Translations under genes and position numbers: made by a program
DNA from: an uncultured Myxococcales bacterium
Lineage (GTDB): Bacteria; Myxococcota_A; UBA9042; DTJE01
Assembly (NCBI GenBank): GCA_903936705.1
Contig: CAIZWN010000049.1
Location: 1 to 43,773 of the forward strand
Length of the DNA: 43,773 nt
Direction of reading: 5' to 3'
The notes under the pieces: generated by a model
Told to the model about the DNA's origin: nothing
Database searches by the model: none
The model's input: only the letters and a program-made list of their open reading frames with translations
Shown here: in pieces, positions 33,841 through 43,773 of the stretch
Position numbering within the stretch: position 1 is the first letter of the stretch
Layout: each line of letters starts with the position of its first letter

Positions 33841-34671
33841 CGGGTACGACAGCCGCCGACGAGGGTCTTCCAGTTCTCGGGGCCCTCCTTCGAGGAGGGG
33901 ATCGAGACCCACGAAGTCGATGGCGTGACCGTCCGCGTCTATGGGCCCGAGAAGACGGTGGCCGACTGCTTCCGGTTTCGTAACAAGGTGGGCCTGACGG
34001 TCGCGATCGAGGCTCTTCGTCTCTGCCGGGAGCGCAAGCATGCCTCGGTCCGCGTGCTGCTGGAGTTCGCGCGCATCGACCGCGTGGAGCGCGTGATGAT
34101 GCCCTATCTGGAGGCCGTCCAGTGCACGGGAAGGCTCGGGGAACGGACGCGCCTTTCGATGCAGGTGGACGTTGGGTTCGGCGATCCGGTCGTCCCCTAT
34201 CCCGAGGACATTGTGTTCCCGGTTCTGCTCGATTTCGATCCGCCACGCCTGCTCGGGTACACGCCCGACACGACCGTCGCCGAGAAGTTCCAGGCCATGG
34301 TCGAGTTGGACATGGCAAACAGCCGGATGAAGGACTTCTACGACCTGTGGAAGCTGTCGGAGTACCGGGGATTCGATGGCGCTACGCTCGCCAGGGCGCT
34401 GGATGCAACCTTCTCTAACCGCCGGACCCCCATGCCGAAGGCGGTTCCCACGGCGCTTGGACCGGCATTCAGCGCGGACGTAGGAAAACTGATTCAGTGG
34501 CGAGCCTTTCTGCGTAAGGGCCGGCTGGAATCGACCTCCCTTCCCGAGGTCACGGCGGCCATTGCGCGGCTCGTGATGCCGGTGAGTAAAGCGGTCGCGC
34601 AGGGGCTGCCGTTCGCTGGCACATGGGTTCCTGGCACGGGATGGACGCCCCCGGATGTTCGCCTTCACTGA
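33841..34671 (+). pseudogene. AbiEi-AbiEii (type IV TA) deletion fusion
   Basis: One open frame joins the ends of two genes. From about 33850 to 34113 it matches the C-terminal part of an AbiEi antitoxin (RVFQFSGPSFEEGIETHEVD, YGPEKTVADCFRFRNKVGL, RVMMPYLEA). It then passes without a stop into the C-terminal third of an AbiEii nucleotidyltransferase toxin (RLSMQVDVGFGDPV, TVAEKFQAMVELDMANSRMK, DFYDLWKL, QWRAFLRKGRLE). The antitoxin N-terminus is lost, as is the toxin part with the nucleotidyltransferase motif. Intact AbiE pairs are adjacent genes in this order, so a deletion across the gene boundary explains the fusion. It cannot act as a normal toxin-antitoxin pair. A GTG at 33925 could start a short product, but no function is expected. 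Confidence 0.75.
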
Positions 34672-34790
34672 TGATGGCAACAAGCTACCTTTGCGTCGGC
34701 GAAGGAGAACAGGAAATCTGCTTTCTCGCCACAAGTTCAGCGATGGCCGGGGTGCCCAGAGTCAGCGAGAACTCGCGATGTCACAAATGA
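34671..34790 (+). other. Short ORF A sharing a nine-residue peptide with ORF B
   Basis: A 39-codon frame begins with an ATG overlapping the AbiE fusion stop (TGATG). It reads MMATSYLCVGEGEQE and then diverges to a stop at 34788. The nine residues LCVGEGEQE recur in the short ORF at 40350. Between the two DNA copies, four of the nine codons differ and all four changes are synonymous, so the match looks like conserved coding sequence. I cannot assign a family. It may be a fragment rather than a whole gene. Confidence 0.3.
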
Positions 34791-34860
34791 CATGGCCACC
34801 TCCCTGCCAGGAACTGGAACTCGAATCAAGATTCAGCCCCAAGAAGCCGACACAGTGGTA

Positions 34861-35505
34861 CTAGAACGGCGGATCGGAATGGAACTCCAGTCGTTCGCCC
34901 GAGCGCGGATGGGCGAAGCTCAGGAAGCTCGCATGGAGTCTGAGCCTTCCCTGCCCGGTGCCGGCACCGTAGAGCCGGTCTCCAAGAATCGGAATCCCCA
35001 GGCCGTGCGTCGAGGCGGCGTGCAGGCGAAGCTGGTGGGTCCGTCCGGTGACCGGGCGGAACTCGACGCGCGTCCGGCCGTTTTCGACGGCAAGCTTCTT
35101 CCAGTGCGTGATGCCGGTCTTCCCGTGGACCGGATCGTAGATCTGGTGCGGGCGGTTTTCGACGTCGAGCCGGAAAGGCAGTTCGATCGTTCCTTCGTGG
35201 CCGGCCAGTTCGCCGTCCAGCAACGCAACGTAGCGTTTTTCCGTTTCACGGTCGTGGAACTGCCGGGACAGTCCGCGGTGCGCGTCGGCAGTTAACGCCA
35301 GCACCATCAGTCCGGAGGTGTCCATGTCCAGCCGATGCACGGCAGGATGATCGATGCACTCCGGAAGAAGCGCCTTGACGCGCGCGACCACGCAATCCCG
35401 GTTCTCTGCGCCCCTGCCAGGCACGGCCAGCAGGCCGGACGGCTTCAGCACGACGACCAGATCGTCGTCGCGGTAGAGGATTGGAAGGGCAATCCGATCT
35501 TCCAT
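34861..35505 (-). CDS. RluA-family pseudouridine synthase
   Basis: 214 residues forming a catalytic domain of the RluA family. It isomerises uridine to pseudouridine in rRNA or tRNA. Motifs are HRLDMDTSGLMV with catalytic Asp60, RYVALLDG, VTGRTHQLRLH and a C-terminal LHASFLSFAHP. There is no S4 domain. The ATG at 35505 has a GGAAGGAAGG run upstream. It lies 12 bp after the stop of the next upstream gene, whose product matches the N-terminal extension found fused to RluA domains in some other bacteria. The pair is thus a split form of a two-domain enzyme. RNA target unknown. Confidence 0.92.
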   Translation of the reverse strand: MEDRIALPILYRDDDLVVVLKPSGLLAVPGRGAENRDCVVARVKALLPECIDHPAVHRLDMDTSGLMVLALTADAHRGLSRQFHDRETEKRYVALLDGELAGHEGTIELPFRLDVENRPHQIYDPVHGKTGITHWKKLAVENGRTRVEFRPVTGRTHQLRLHAASTHGLGIPILGDRLYGAGTGQGRLRLHASFLSFAHPRSGERLEFHSDPPF

Positions 35506-35517
35506 CCCTTCCTTCCT

Positions 35518-36285
35518 TCACTCCCCTGTGCCGCAGAGCATGAAACCGAGAATCGGCTGGCATTTCTCGGCGCATGCCGGATAGAACTCGCCGTGTTTCC
35601 GCGTGCCGGAGCGGTTTTCGCGGCCCCAGTAGAATTCGCTGATGCCGAGGGGGGTCAGTCCATTCATGGCCGCGTGGTTCAACAGCTTCGGCGCGCAGCA
35701 GTCGCCTGCACCGGTCGGGATTCCTCCCTGGAACACCTCCGTCAGCGCCCTTGTCTCGCCGCGGAAGTTGGTGAACCGGTAGAGCTCCTGGATCCGCTTC
35801 GTCAGATTCCGTGACAGCGCCCTGCGCCGCCGGATCAATCCAGGCTCCTTGCCTTCGAAAATCATCCGGTCGAGCGTCTTGATTTCGCGGTCGACAGGAT
35901 CGGTGATGCGGAGGAATTCCTGAACATCAAGAACGGGCGGAACCCAGCCGTCTACGCACCACTCGCCGTTGTACTGGCACGAGAATGCGCGCAGCACGAC
36001 GATGCTTCCGCTGGCCGCCTTGCATTCGAGGACTCCGAACATTTGTCCGCGGGCCGCGCCCAGCAGGTAGTCGGTGGAAAACCGCGGATCGCGTCCGTCG
36101 TCGATGCACCGGTTCGTTACCAGATGCGCCTGCAGTTCCAGCGCACGCTGCCGGCTGTTTCCCGCTCCCAGCGAGTGGACCGTTCCGCATGCGACGCAGA
36201 ATCCGGATATGGAGATGTCAGGTCCCCCCTTGCGCCAGACCCGATGGTAAAGGAACGAAGGCCCAGCCTCAAGGTTGCGCGGCAC
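35518..36285 (-). CDS. Stand-alone partner domain of RluA synthase
   Basis: 255 residues. Recognisable blocks are RGQMFGVLECKA, a segment around WVPPVLDVQEF, GIPTGAGDCCAPKLLNHA, ISEFYWGRENRSG and KHGEFYPACAEKCQPILGFM. I recall the same block order (PPAGAGECAAPKLL, EFWWG, HGxFYPACxxKCxPIL) as the N-terminal half of longer RluA-family pseudouridine synthases. Here it is a separate gene immediately upstream of the catalytic protein. The Cys residues of GDCC and PACAEKC may bind metal. The start is a GTG at 36285, because no ATG precedes the conserved part; no strong ribosome-binding site is visible, so the start is uncertain. No signal peptide. Confidence 0.75.
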   Translation of the reverse strand: MPRNLEAGPSFLYHRVWRKGGPDISISGFCVACGTVHSLGAGNSRQRALELQAHLVTNRCIDDGRDPRFSTDYLLGAARGQMFGVLECKAASGSIVVLRAFSCQYNGEWCVDGWVPPVLDVQEFLRITDPVDREIKTLDRMIFEGKEPGLIRRRRALSRNLTKRIQELYRFTNFRGETRALTEVFQGGIPTGAGDCCAPKLLNHAAMNGLTPLGISEFYWGRENRSGTRKHGEFYPACAEKCQPILGFMLCGTGE

Positions 36286-36325
36286 GCGGACCCGACGCCG
36301 AAAGGCGAGCCGGGCAGGTTCCGTG

Positions 36326-36805
36326 TCACCGCGCGTGCTTCCTCACCGCGTCCACGAACCCCTGGTGTCCCGCGGCGTTCCGCTTCCCTCGGAGGACGTA
36401 CAACCCGGTACGCCCCTCGCGCCCCGGGAAGTGGGTCCACTCGCGCCGACCTCGCGTTCCCCAGAGGACGAACCAGGCGACAGTGCCTACGCCGATTCCC
36501 GGTCCCCACAACCGCCAATCAACCTGGCCTTCCTGGAACCCCCCCTCGCGCATCACCAGGTTGAATCCGAGCGCGGCGCCGATCAGCAACACCACCAACA
36601 GCGCCACCCAGTTTGCCGGCTGTCGCGACCACACCCGGTGCGTTCGCCGGCTCAGGTCCGCGATAGGCACCTGCTTTCCAGTCGTCCCCGACCAGGTGTG
36701 CCTTTCGCGCACCACCACGTGCCCCCCGTCGAATTCGTACCGCAGCCGTACCCACTCCCAGCCCCGGAATAGCCCAGTCTCGTACACCACGACGTCTCGA
36801 CGCAT
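36326..36805 (-). CDS. Small two-helix membrane protein
   Basis: 159 residues from the ATG at 36805, with GGAGGG about 12 bases upstream. A polar N-terminal half (MRRDVVVYETGLFRGWEWVR, then GGHVVVRERHTWSG) reads like a short beta domain. Two hydrophobic segments follow (NWVALLVVLLIGAALGFNLV and GIGVGTVAWFVLWG), so the protein sits in the inner membrane with both ends on the same side. The C-terminus is Arg-rich. Family not recognised. It runs in the same direction as the pseudouridine synthase pair 40 bp downstream and could be co-transcribed with it. Confidence 0.6.
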   Translation of the reverse strand: MRRDVVVYETGLFRGWEWVRLRYEFDGGHVVVRERHTWSGTTGKQVPIADLSRRTHRVWSRQPANWVALLVVLLIGAALGFNLVMREGGFQEGQVDWRLWGPGIGVGTVAWFVLWGTRGRREWTHFPGREGRTGLYVLRGKRNAAGHQGFVDAVRKHAR

Positions 36806-36868
36806 CGGCTTCTGTTGCCCTCCTTCATGCCCACGGCACCGGCTGCCATTACTACACAAATTGGCTGT

Positions 36869-37084
36869 TTATGGTGAAACAGAAATGGCGACGTATCCAG
36901 TTTTTGCGCCGCTCTCCGCGAATCGATGGGCTTTCGCGGCGTGCTCCAGCGGGAAGCTTCGGTCGACAACGGACACGAGCTTGCCCGATTCGATGCACTT
37001 CATACCTTCAGTTTCTTGACGAGGACCAGGTCTTCATGCTTTTCGGAAACCAACGCACTAACGACCTTCCGGTTGCCAAGGACC
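36869..37084 (-). pseudogene. MDR/quinone oxidoreductase C-terminal remnant
   Basis: The minus strand carries GNRKVVSALVSEKHEDLVLV in one frame and MKCIESGKLVSVVDRSFPLE followed by HAAKAHRFAESGAKTG in another, ending in TAA at 36869. These are consecutive parts of the C-terminus of zinc-type MDR oxidoreductases (typically 'EDLxxLKELIESGKLxPVIDRxYPL'). A frameshift near 37000 separates them. The N-terminal 250 or so residues are missing, and the upstream side abuts a transposase remnant. Confidence 0.65.
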
Positions 37085-37213
37085 GGACTTCATTCGCCAG
37101 AAAAGCCGGAACCCGGCGCGATGCCAGCGGACCACGGTCTCAGGCTCCACGACGGCCAGTTCCTCCCTGGTATGGAGGCACGAAAGCATCGTGGCTAACA
37201 GGGCTTGAAGCAT
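37085..37213 (-). pseudogene. rve-type transposase remnant
   Basis: Starting from an ATG at 37213, the minus strand reads MLQALLATMLSCLHTREEL and then VVEPETVVRWHRAGFRLFWR plus MKS. This matches the opening of integrase-core transposases, with the expected stretch between TREEL and VVEPETV (ALENLALRQQL and beyond) deleted. The catalytic DDE domain is absent. The 3' side joins the MDR remnant. The element is dead; no terminal inverted repeats could be identified. Confidence 0.6.
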
Positions 37214-37405
37214 CTTTAGAATGGTCGCGGACGGTATCGTGTCAGGCTGGAAAACGCCAAGATTTCAAAGCGGACGGAATATTGGTTAGGAACAGTTCTC
37301 TACGCCGTCCGTGGTTGATAGATCCGCGGTGTCGGCCGCGGTATCGCAGTGAACTAAAGGGTGATAGGCTTTTCCCGCAAATACAGGTTTGGCGAGGTAC
37401 TGTTC

Positions 37406-40249
37406 ATGAAAGCCAAATTGGCGGATTTTGTGGTTCCTGTAATCGTTGCTTTCATCGGATTGGTCTGGGGCTGCGGTGGAAACAGCGAGACAGCAATCGG
37501 AACAGACGGCTACGTCGCTTCCGATGGGGATGGGGAGGATCGGGACGAGGGATTCGCATGTACGGACAACGCGGTGGATTGCGATGGAACGTGGAAAACG
37601 CTTTGCCAAGGCGGTTCCTGGGTTCGGATCACGGACTGTCTGGATCTGGACAAGGTATGCCGTGAGGGAGCCTGCGTGCGACCTTTACCAGATGGAGATG
37701 AGGGCGAAGTAGACTCGGAGCCGGCGGATGCGATCGACGGCGACACGGAACTGGATCAAGAAACAGACCTTGCGGAGCAGGAGACTGTCGTCGACTGCAC
37801 TGATGGCCCTTGTTGCAACAATGGCCATTGGGTGGCAGTGGGCGATCCTTGCGTCCTTGGACAGGATGCATTTGCGTGCACCAGCGACACCTGCGACGCC
37901 GCACACCTCTGCGCGACCCACACTCTGCTGGCCGACAAGTGCCTGGTGAATGACGTTTGTTACGACAAACATGAAGCCAAGCCGAACTTTCCTTGCATGT
38001 GGTGCCAGCCGAGCGTCAGTCAGACGGCTTTCAGCGACAAGCCGAACACGGAGGCGTGCAACGACGGAGATCTTTGCACCTTCGGTGAGACGTGCGATGG
38101 CAAAGGGGCGTGCCAGGCCGGCAGTCCGTTGACTTGCACCAGCGCCACGGACGCTTGTGGACCGCGCGGATCCTGCAATGGGACCGATACTTGCGAAATA
38201 TCCTACCCGGACGTCGAGGTTGCTTGCGAGACGGACAACGAGACATGCACGGACGACAGATGCGATGGAGGTGGGGCTTGCGCGCACGTCAGGCAATCCG
38301 ACACCTGCATCATCGAGGGCGTGTGCTACCCGCAGCATTTTGACAACCCGGTCAACGATTGCCAGTGGTGCGACTCGACGACGAATACCTGGGCAAGCAA
38401 GCCTAGCGCCGAGAGTTGTGCCAGCGACGACAGGGCTTGCACGATGGATCATTGCAGCGGAGGCGGGGTTTGCCTGCACGAACAATCGCCTGGATCGTGC
38501 CTGATCGACGGGATTTGCTATGAAGACGGCGCTGATCATCCGACGAACGAATGCCAGCATTGCGATTCGGTGTTCGATTCCAACGGCTGGCGTAACAAGA
38601 CAAATGGCCTGAGCTGCAGCACATCTGACCAATGTTTCTCAGGCGCCTGCGTGGACTGCGCGAACGACTCGGGCTGCAGCGACCTCGTGGATGACGGTTT
38701 GGAGTGTTCGGCTCCAGCCTGCGACACGAACACGCACACTTGCGTACATGACCTGGCTGCCCGCCTCGGGCAAGCCTGCGGTGACAGTTCGATCACGGCT
38801 TGCAACATCGCGGACACCTGCGATGCCAGCGGAGTCTGCCAGCCCAACTACGAACCCGACGGCACAAACTGCGACGACGGGAACATTTGCAACGGTATCA
38901 GTACCTGCGCCTCAGGACAGTGCGGCCAGACGACTGCGCCGGTGGTCTGCACGACCGCGCATCCTGCCTGCGACCCATCGACGGGGCTTTGCGTGTGCGC
39001 GGCTGGCTATCATGACGAAAGCGGACTATGCGTCACGGATGGGTACACGCGTATTTTCTCGGGCATCTATTCGATGGGCTCGCCCGCCGATGAGTTGGGG
39101 CGGGAGCCAGAAAACGAAACGAAGCATCAGGTTACATTGACATATGGTTTTGAGATGAGGACGACAGAGGTGACGCAAGAGGAATTTGGCGCGCGAATGA
39201 ACTACTCGCCGAGCTACTTCGGGTCTTGCGGGACGAACTGCCCCGTGGAACAGGTTTCGTGGCATGAGGCCTGCGCGTATGCAAACGCGCTGTCAGTGCA
39301 GAAGGGGTATTCCCAGTGCTTTGATTGCGTGGGGACTGGACCGAACTTTTCGTGCACGCTGAAAGGGGTTTACGCCAGACCCCAGGACTGTCCCGGCTTC
39401 CGCCTTCCCACGGAAGCGGAGTGGGAGTACGCGGCGCGGGCCGGGAGCGCGACGGCCTTTTATCCGAGCACAGGCAATGATGGGACGATCTCCGATCCGT
39501 CGGGACAAGATGCCAACCTCGATCGGATAGGCTGGTATTCAGGCAATTCCAGCGATGCGACGCATCCTGTTGGTGACAAAGCCGCGAACGCTTGGGGTTT
39601 GTACGATGTAAGCGGGAATGTTTATGAATGGGTCTGGGACATTTGGAACGGGGTTGACTATGGATCGGGTAGCGTGGTTGACCCCACAGGGCCGACTGTG
39701 GCAACGGGCAATCGTGGGTTCCGTGGAGCGGGATACGACATGGCACCGCAGTTCGCCCGTTCTGCGAAACGTGACGGCTACTACATCGAATACCGCGCCA
39801 GGGACGTCGGCTTCCGTCCCGTGCGCACGCTGGAGCGTAACGGACAGGCGTTTCGTCAGGGAGACACCTGCGCGAATCCGTTCATCGTCGATTCAAACCC
39901 GTACCGGCTGGAGAACGTGGACATTTCACTTTTCCAGCCTGATCTGCAGACGGGGGAAAAGCCCTGTACCGGATATGCAAACGCAGGTCGCGATGTAGTC
40001 TTTTTTGTGCCGCTGGAGGCCGGCCAGACCGTTTCAGCGGTTGTGACCGCAGACTATGACGCGGCGTTGTACATCGTTCAAGACTGCATTGACATGGTCT
40101 GTCTGGCCGGGAGCGACGACAACCTTGCGGGCGAATCGGAGACCGTGACCTACACGGCGACAGCAAAAACGACCGTGTACATTGTGGTCGATCACTATTC
40201 CTCGGATGGTCCCGAGTCCGGCCTTTTCACCATCACGATCAGCAGGTAG
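37406..40249 (+). CDS. Giant Cys-rich lipoprotein with FGE-like domain
   Basis: 947 residues. The signal peptide ends in the lipobox LVWGC. An acidic linker (about 25-140) leads to a long Cys-rich region (about 145-545) of repeated motifs such as CNDGDLCTFGETCDGKGAC. An FGE/SUMF1-like domain follows (about 555-810; GIYSMGSPADE, TTEVTQEEFG, VSWHEACAYANAL, FRLPTEAEWEYAARAG, GLYDVSGNVYEWV, DVGFRPVR). A C-terminal beta domain of the bacterial pre-peptidase (PPC) type comes last. The FGE-like part lacks the C-x4-C active-site pair at the expected place (FARSAKRDGYYIEYRARD), so it is probably a binding or structural domain. GAGGT precedes the ATG at 37406. G+C is lower than in the esterase region. 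Probably surface-exposed. Confidence 0.85.
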   Translation: MKAKLADFVVPVIVAFIGLVWGCGGNSETAIGTDGYVASDGDGEDRDEGFACTDNAVDCDGTWKTLCQGGSWVRITDCLDLDKVCREGACVRPLPDGDEGEVDSEPADAIDGDTELDQETDLAEQETVVDCTDGPCCNNGHWVAVGDPCVLGQDAFACTSDTCDAAHLCATHTLLADKCLVNDVCYDKHEAKPNFPCMWCQPSVSQTAFSDKPNTEACNDGDLCTFGETCDGKGACQAGSPLTCTSATDACGPRGSCNGTDTCEISYPDVEVACETDNETCTDDRCDGGGACAHVRQSDTCIIEGVCYPQHFDNPVNDCQWCDSTTNTWASKPSAESCASDDRACTMDHCSGGGVCLHEQSPGSCLIDGICYEDGADHPTNECQHCDSVFDSNGWRNKTNGLSCSTSDQCFSGACVDCANDSGCSDLVDDGLECSAPACDTNTHTCVHDLAARLGQACGDSSITACNIADTCDASGVCQPNYEPDGTNCDDGNICNGISTCASGQCGQTTAPVVCTTAHPACDPSTGLCVCAAGYHDESGLCVTDGYTRIFSGIYSMGSPADELGREPENETKHQVTLTYGFEMRTTEVTQEEFGARMNYSPSYFGSCGTNCPVEQVSWHEACAYANALSVQKGYSQCFDCVGTGPNFSCTLKGVYARPQDCPGFRLPTEAEWEYAARAGSATAFYPSTGNDGTISDPSGQDANLDRIGWYSGNSSDATHPVGDKAANAWGLYDVSGNVYEWVWDIWNGVDYGSGSVVDPTGPTVATGNRGFRGAGYDMAPQFARSAKRDGYYIEYRARDVGFRPVRTLERNGQAFRQGDTCANPFIVDSNPYRLENVDISLFQPDLQTGEKPCTGYANAGRDVVFFVPLEAGQTVSAVVTADYDAALYIVQDCIDMVCLAGSDDNLAGESETVTYTATAKTTVYIVVDHYSSDGPESGLFTITISR

Positions 40250-40349
40250 ACACAGGTTCATGGTGTGGCGTACGAGAAGGTGCGCTTTTCGAGAGCAGAC
40301 CCGCGCCCTCTCGCGGGCAATCACGGCGCACCAATCCGACCCCAGGAAG

Positions 40350-40460
40350 ATGTTCGCAAATTCGGTTGGCTCCCTTTGCGTTGGCGAAGGCGAACAAGAG
40401 TGGGAGAGCAGATTCGCGTCTTCCTGGGACGACGCCCGCTCACTTGCCAAAGTCAGGTAA
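40350..40460 (+). other. Short ORF B sharing a nine-residue peptide with ORF A
   Basis: A 36-codon frame with AGGA just before its ATG. It reads MFANSVGSLCVGEGEQEWES and then RFASSWDDARSLAKVR to TAA. The block LCVGEGEQE is identical to that of ORF A at 34671 despite four synonymous codon differences, and both have Met and Ala-x-Ser a few residues before it. It lies between the giant lipoprotein and an AbiEi-like fragment. It may be a small protein or a gene scrap; I do not recognise it. Confidence 0.3.
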
Positions 40461-40512
40461 AGCAGTAACTTCAGAGGGTGAGACAGGCGGTTGCGTCGAA
40501 CGGGAGCCCGGG

Positions 40513-40712
40513 ATGTCGTCGATGACGTCGCTGTCGCTGTGGGTCGAGGAAATCCAGTCGAAGGGCAGGTACACCTTCACCCGCGCCGAGGCTGAATCCG
40601 GCGCCTGGAGATCGTTCCTGGGTGCCCAGAGCGCCCTTCGGCGGTGGAAGGAACTGGGGCGGCACGTGTCGCCCCGCCGAGGACGCTGGAAGCGGATTGC
40701 CAGGACATGGAG

Positions 40713-40716
<4 letters not shown>
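40513..40716 (+). pseudogene. AbiEi-like antitoxin N-terminal fragment
   Basis: A 67-residue frame starts MSSMTSLSLWVEEIQSKGRY, then TFTRAEAES and LGRHVSPRRGRW. It resembles the winged-helix N-terminus of one AbiEi antitoxin family ('LQxxGRYTFTRxEA... ALRRLxxxGRxVSPRRGFYV'). The match ends at RRGRW and the remaining 150 or more residues are absent. Its stop overlaps the ATG of the cation ATPase (ATGA at 40713-40716), so it might be translated and couple the ATPase, or the overlap is chance. It belongs to a different AbiEi subfamily from the remnant at 33.9 kb. Confidence 0.5.
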
Positions 40717-43499
<2,783 letters not shown>

Positions 43500-43758
43500 C
43501 TCAATAGAAGAGGAAAGCCCTTTGTCAACAGCTCTGCACCGCTCTGCGCCCCCCGAGAGTACCCCGGGCGCTCTCTGCGCCGCCAGTGGTTGACAGACCC
43601 CCGCCGCCGCCCTCGCGGACGCGTTCGGGGAATCGTTTGAGATTCGGCGCTTATACGTCGGCATCGCGCCCCCGCGCGAGGCGCACGTAACCGCTCGGTA
43701 AACCGCATTCTTCCAAGCATTCGCACCCCGGAGCACACTGCCTGCGGAGGTGCAACCG

Positions 43759-43773
43759 ATGAGCAACCCAGCC
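43759..43773 (+). CDS. Start of a gene running off the right edge
   Basis: GGAGGTG stands seven bases before an ATG at 43759, and five codons (MSNPA) remain before the window ends. The ribosome-binding site is the only evidence. The 259 bp between the ATPase and this start show no other gene. Confidence 0.4.

Noticed and set aside
36871-37665. A 264-codon plus-strand frame before the giant lipoprotein
   Set aside because: It crosses remnants that read better on the minus strand and runs into the lipoprotein gene in another frame.
43590-43620. TTGACA at 43590 as a promoter for the gene at the right edge
   Set aside because: No -10-like sequence lies 16-18 bases downstream; the spacer and what follows are almost pure G/C.

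Overview
The window is high-GC bacterial DNA with a lifestyle signature typical of Myxococcota-like (former deltaproteobacterial) genomes. It encodes at least nine lipoproteins whose signal peptide is followed by an Asp/Pro/Val-rich low-complexity linker and then a hydrolase, MopE-like or Cys-rich domain. The taxonomic assignment is an inference from protein style only. There is no rRNA, tRNA or CRISPR array.

Layout. 0-4.3 kb: decayed IS91-type transposase end, two minus-strand lipoproteins and a divergent esterase lipoprotein. 4.3-6.9 kb: zinc-ribbon membrane protein, purF, small diheme cytochrome c. 7.0-16.1 kb: a cyanophycin locus. Two tandem cyanophycin-synthetase-like genes and an alpha/beta hydrolase read rightward. 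A divergent pair reads leftward: an ABC exporter with an N-terminal PH-like domain, overlapping by 8 bp a DUF1854 gene. 16.2-26.8 kb: a large lipoprotein, a 1200-residue GH13 glycosidase with a minisatellite-encoded linker, a DTW protein, a secreted small protein, a lipoprotein hydrolase and a GMC oxidoreductase. 27-31.4 kb: a very GC-rich block with a MopE-like lipoprotein and a type-B carboxylesterase. 31.8-40.7 kb: a mosaic of intact genes (SDR, RluA pseudouridine synthase plus partner, a 947-residue Cys-rich lipoprotein) and broken genes. 40.7-43.5 kb: a P2-type cation ATPase.

How the genes work together. The cyanophycin locus is the one clear functional unit. The first synthetase keeps its ATP-grasp motifs but has lost signature residues in the Mur-ligase half, while the second looks complete. 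This suggests a catalytic/accessory pair. The ABC-DUF1854 pair shares the divergent intergenic region and probably serves the same polymer or its peptides.

The second theme is gene decay. I could read remnants of IS91 and rve-type transposases, a Ser/Thr kinase, a DUF4143 ATPase, a peroxiredoxin-like protein, an MDR oxidoreductase, AbiEi and AbiEii. Two short ORFs that share a nine-residue peptide conserved through synonymous changes lie beside the AbiE remnants and are not explained by any family I know.
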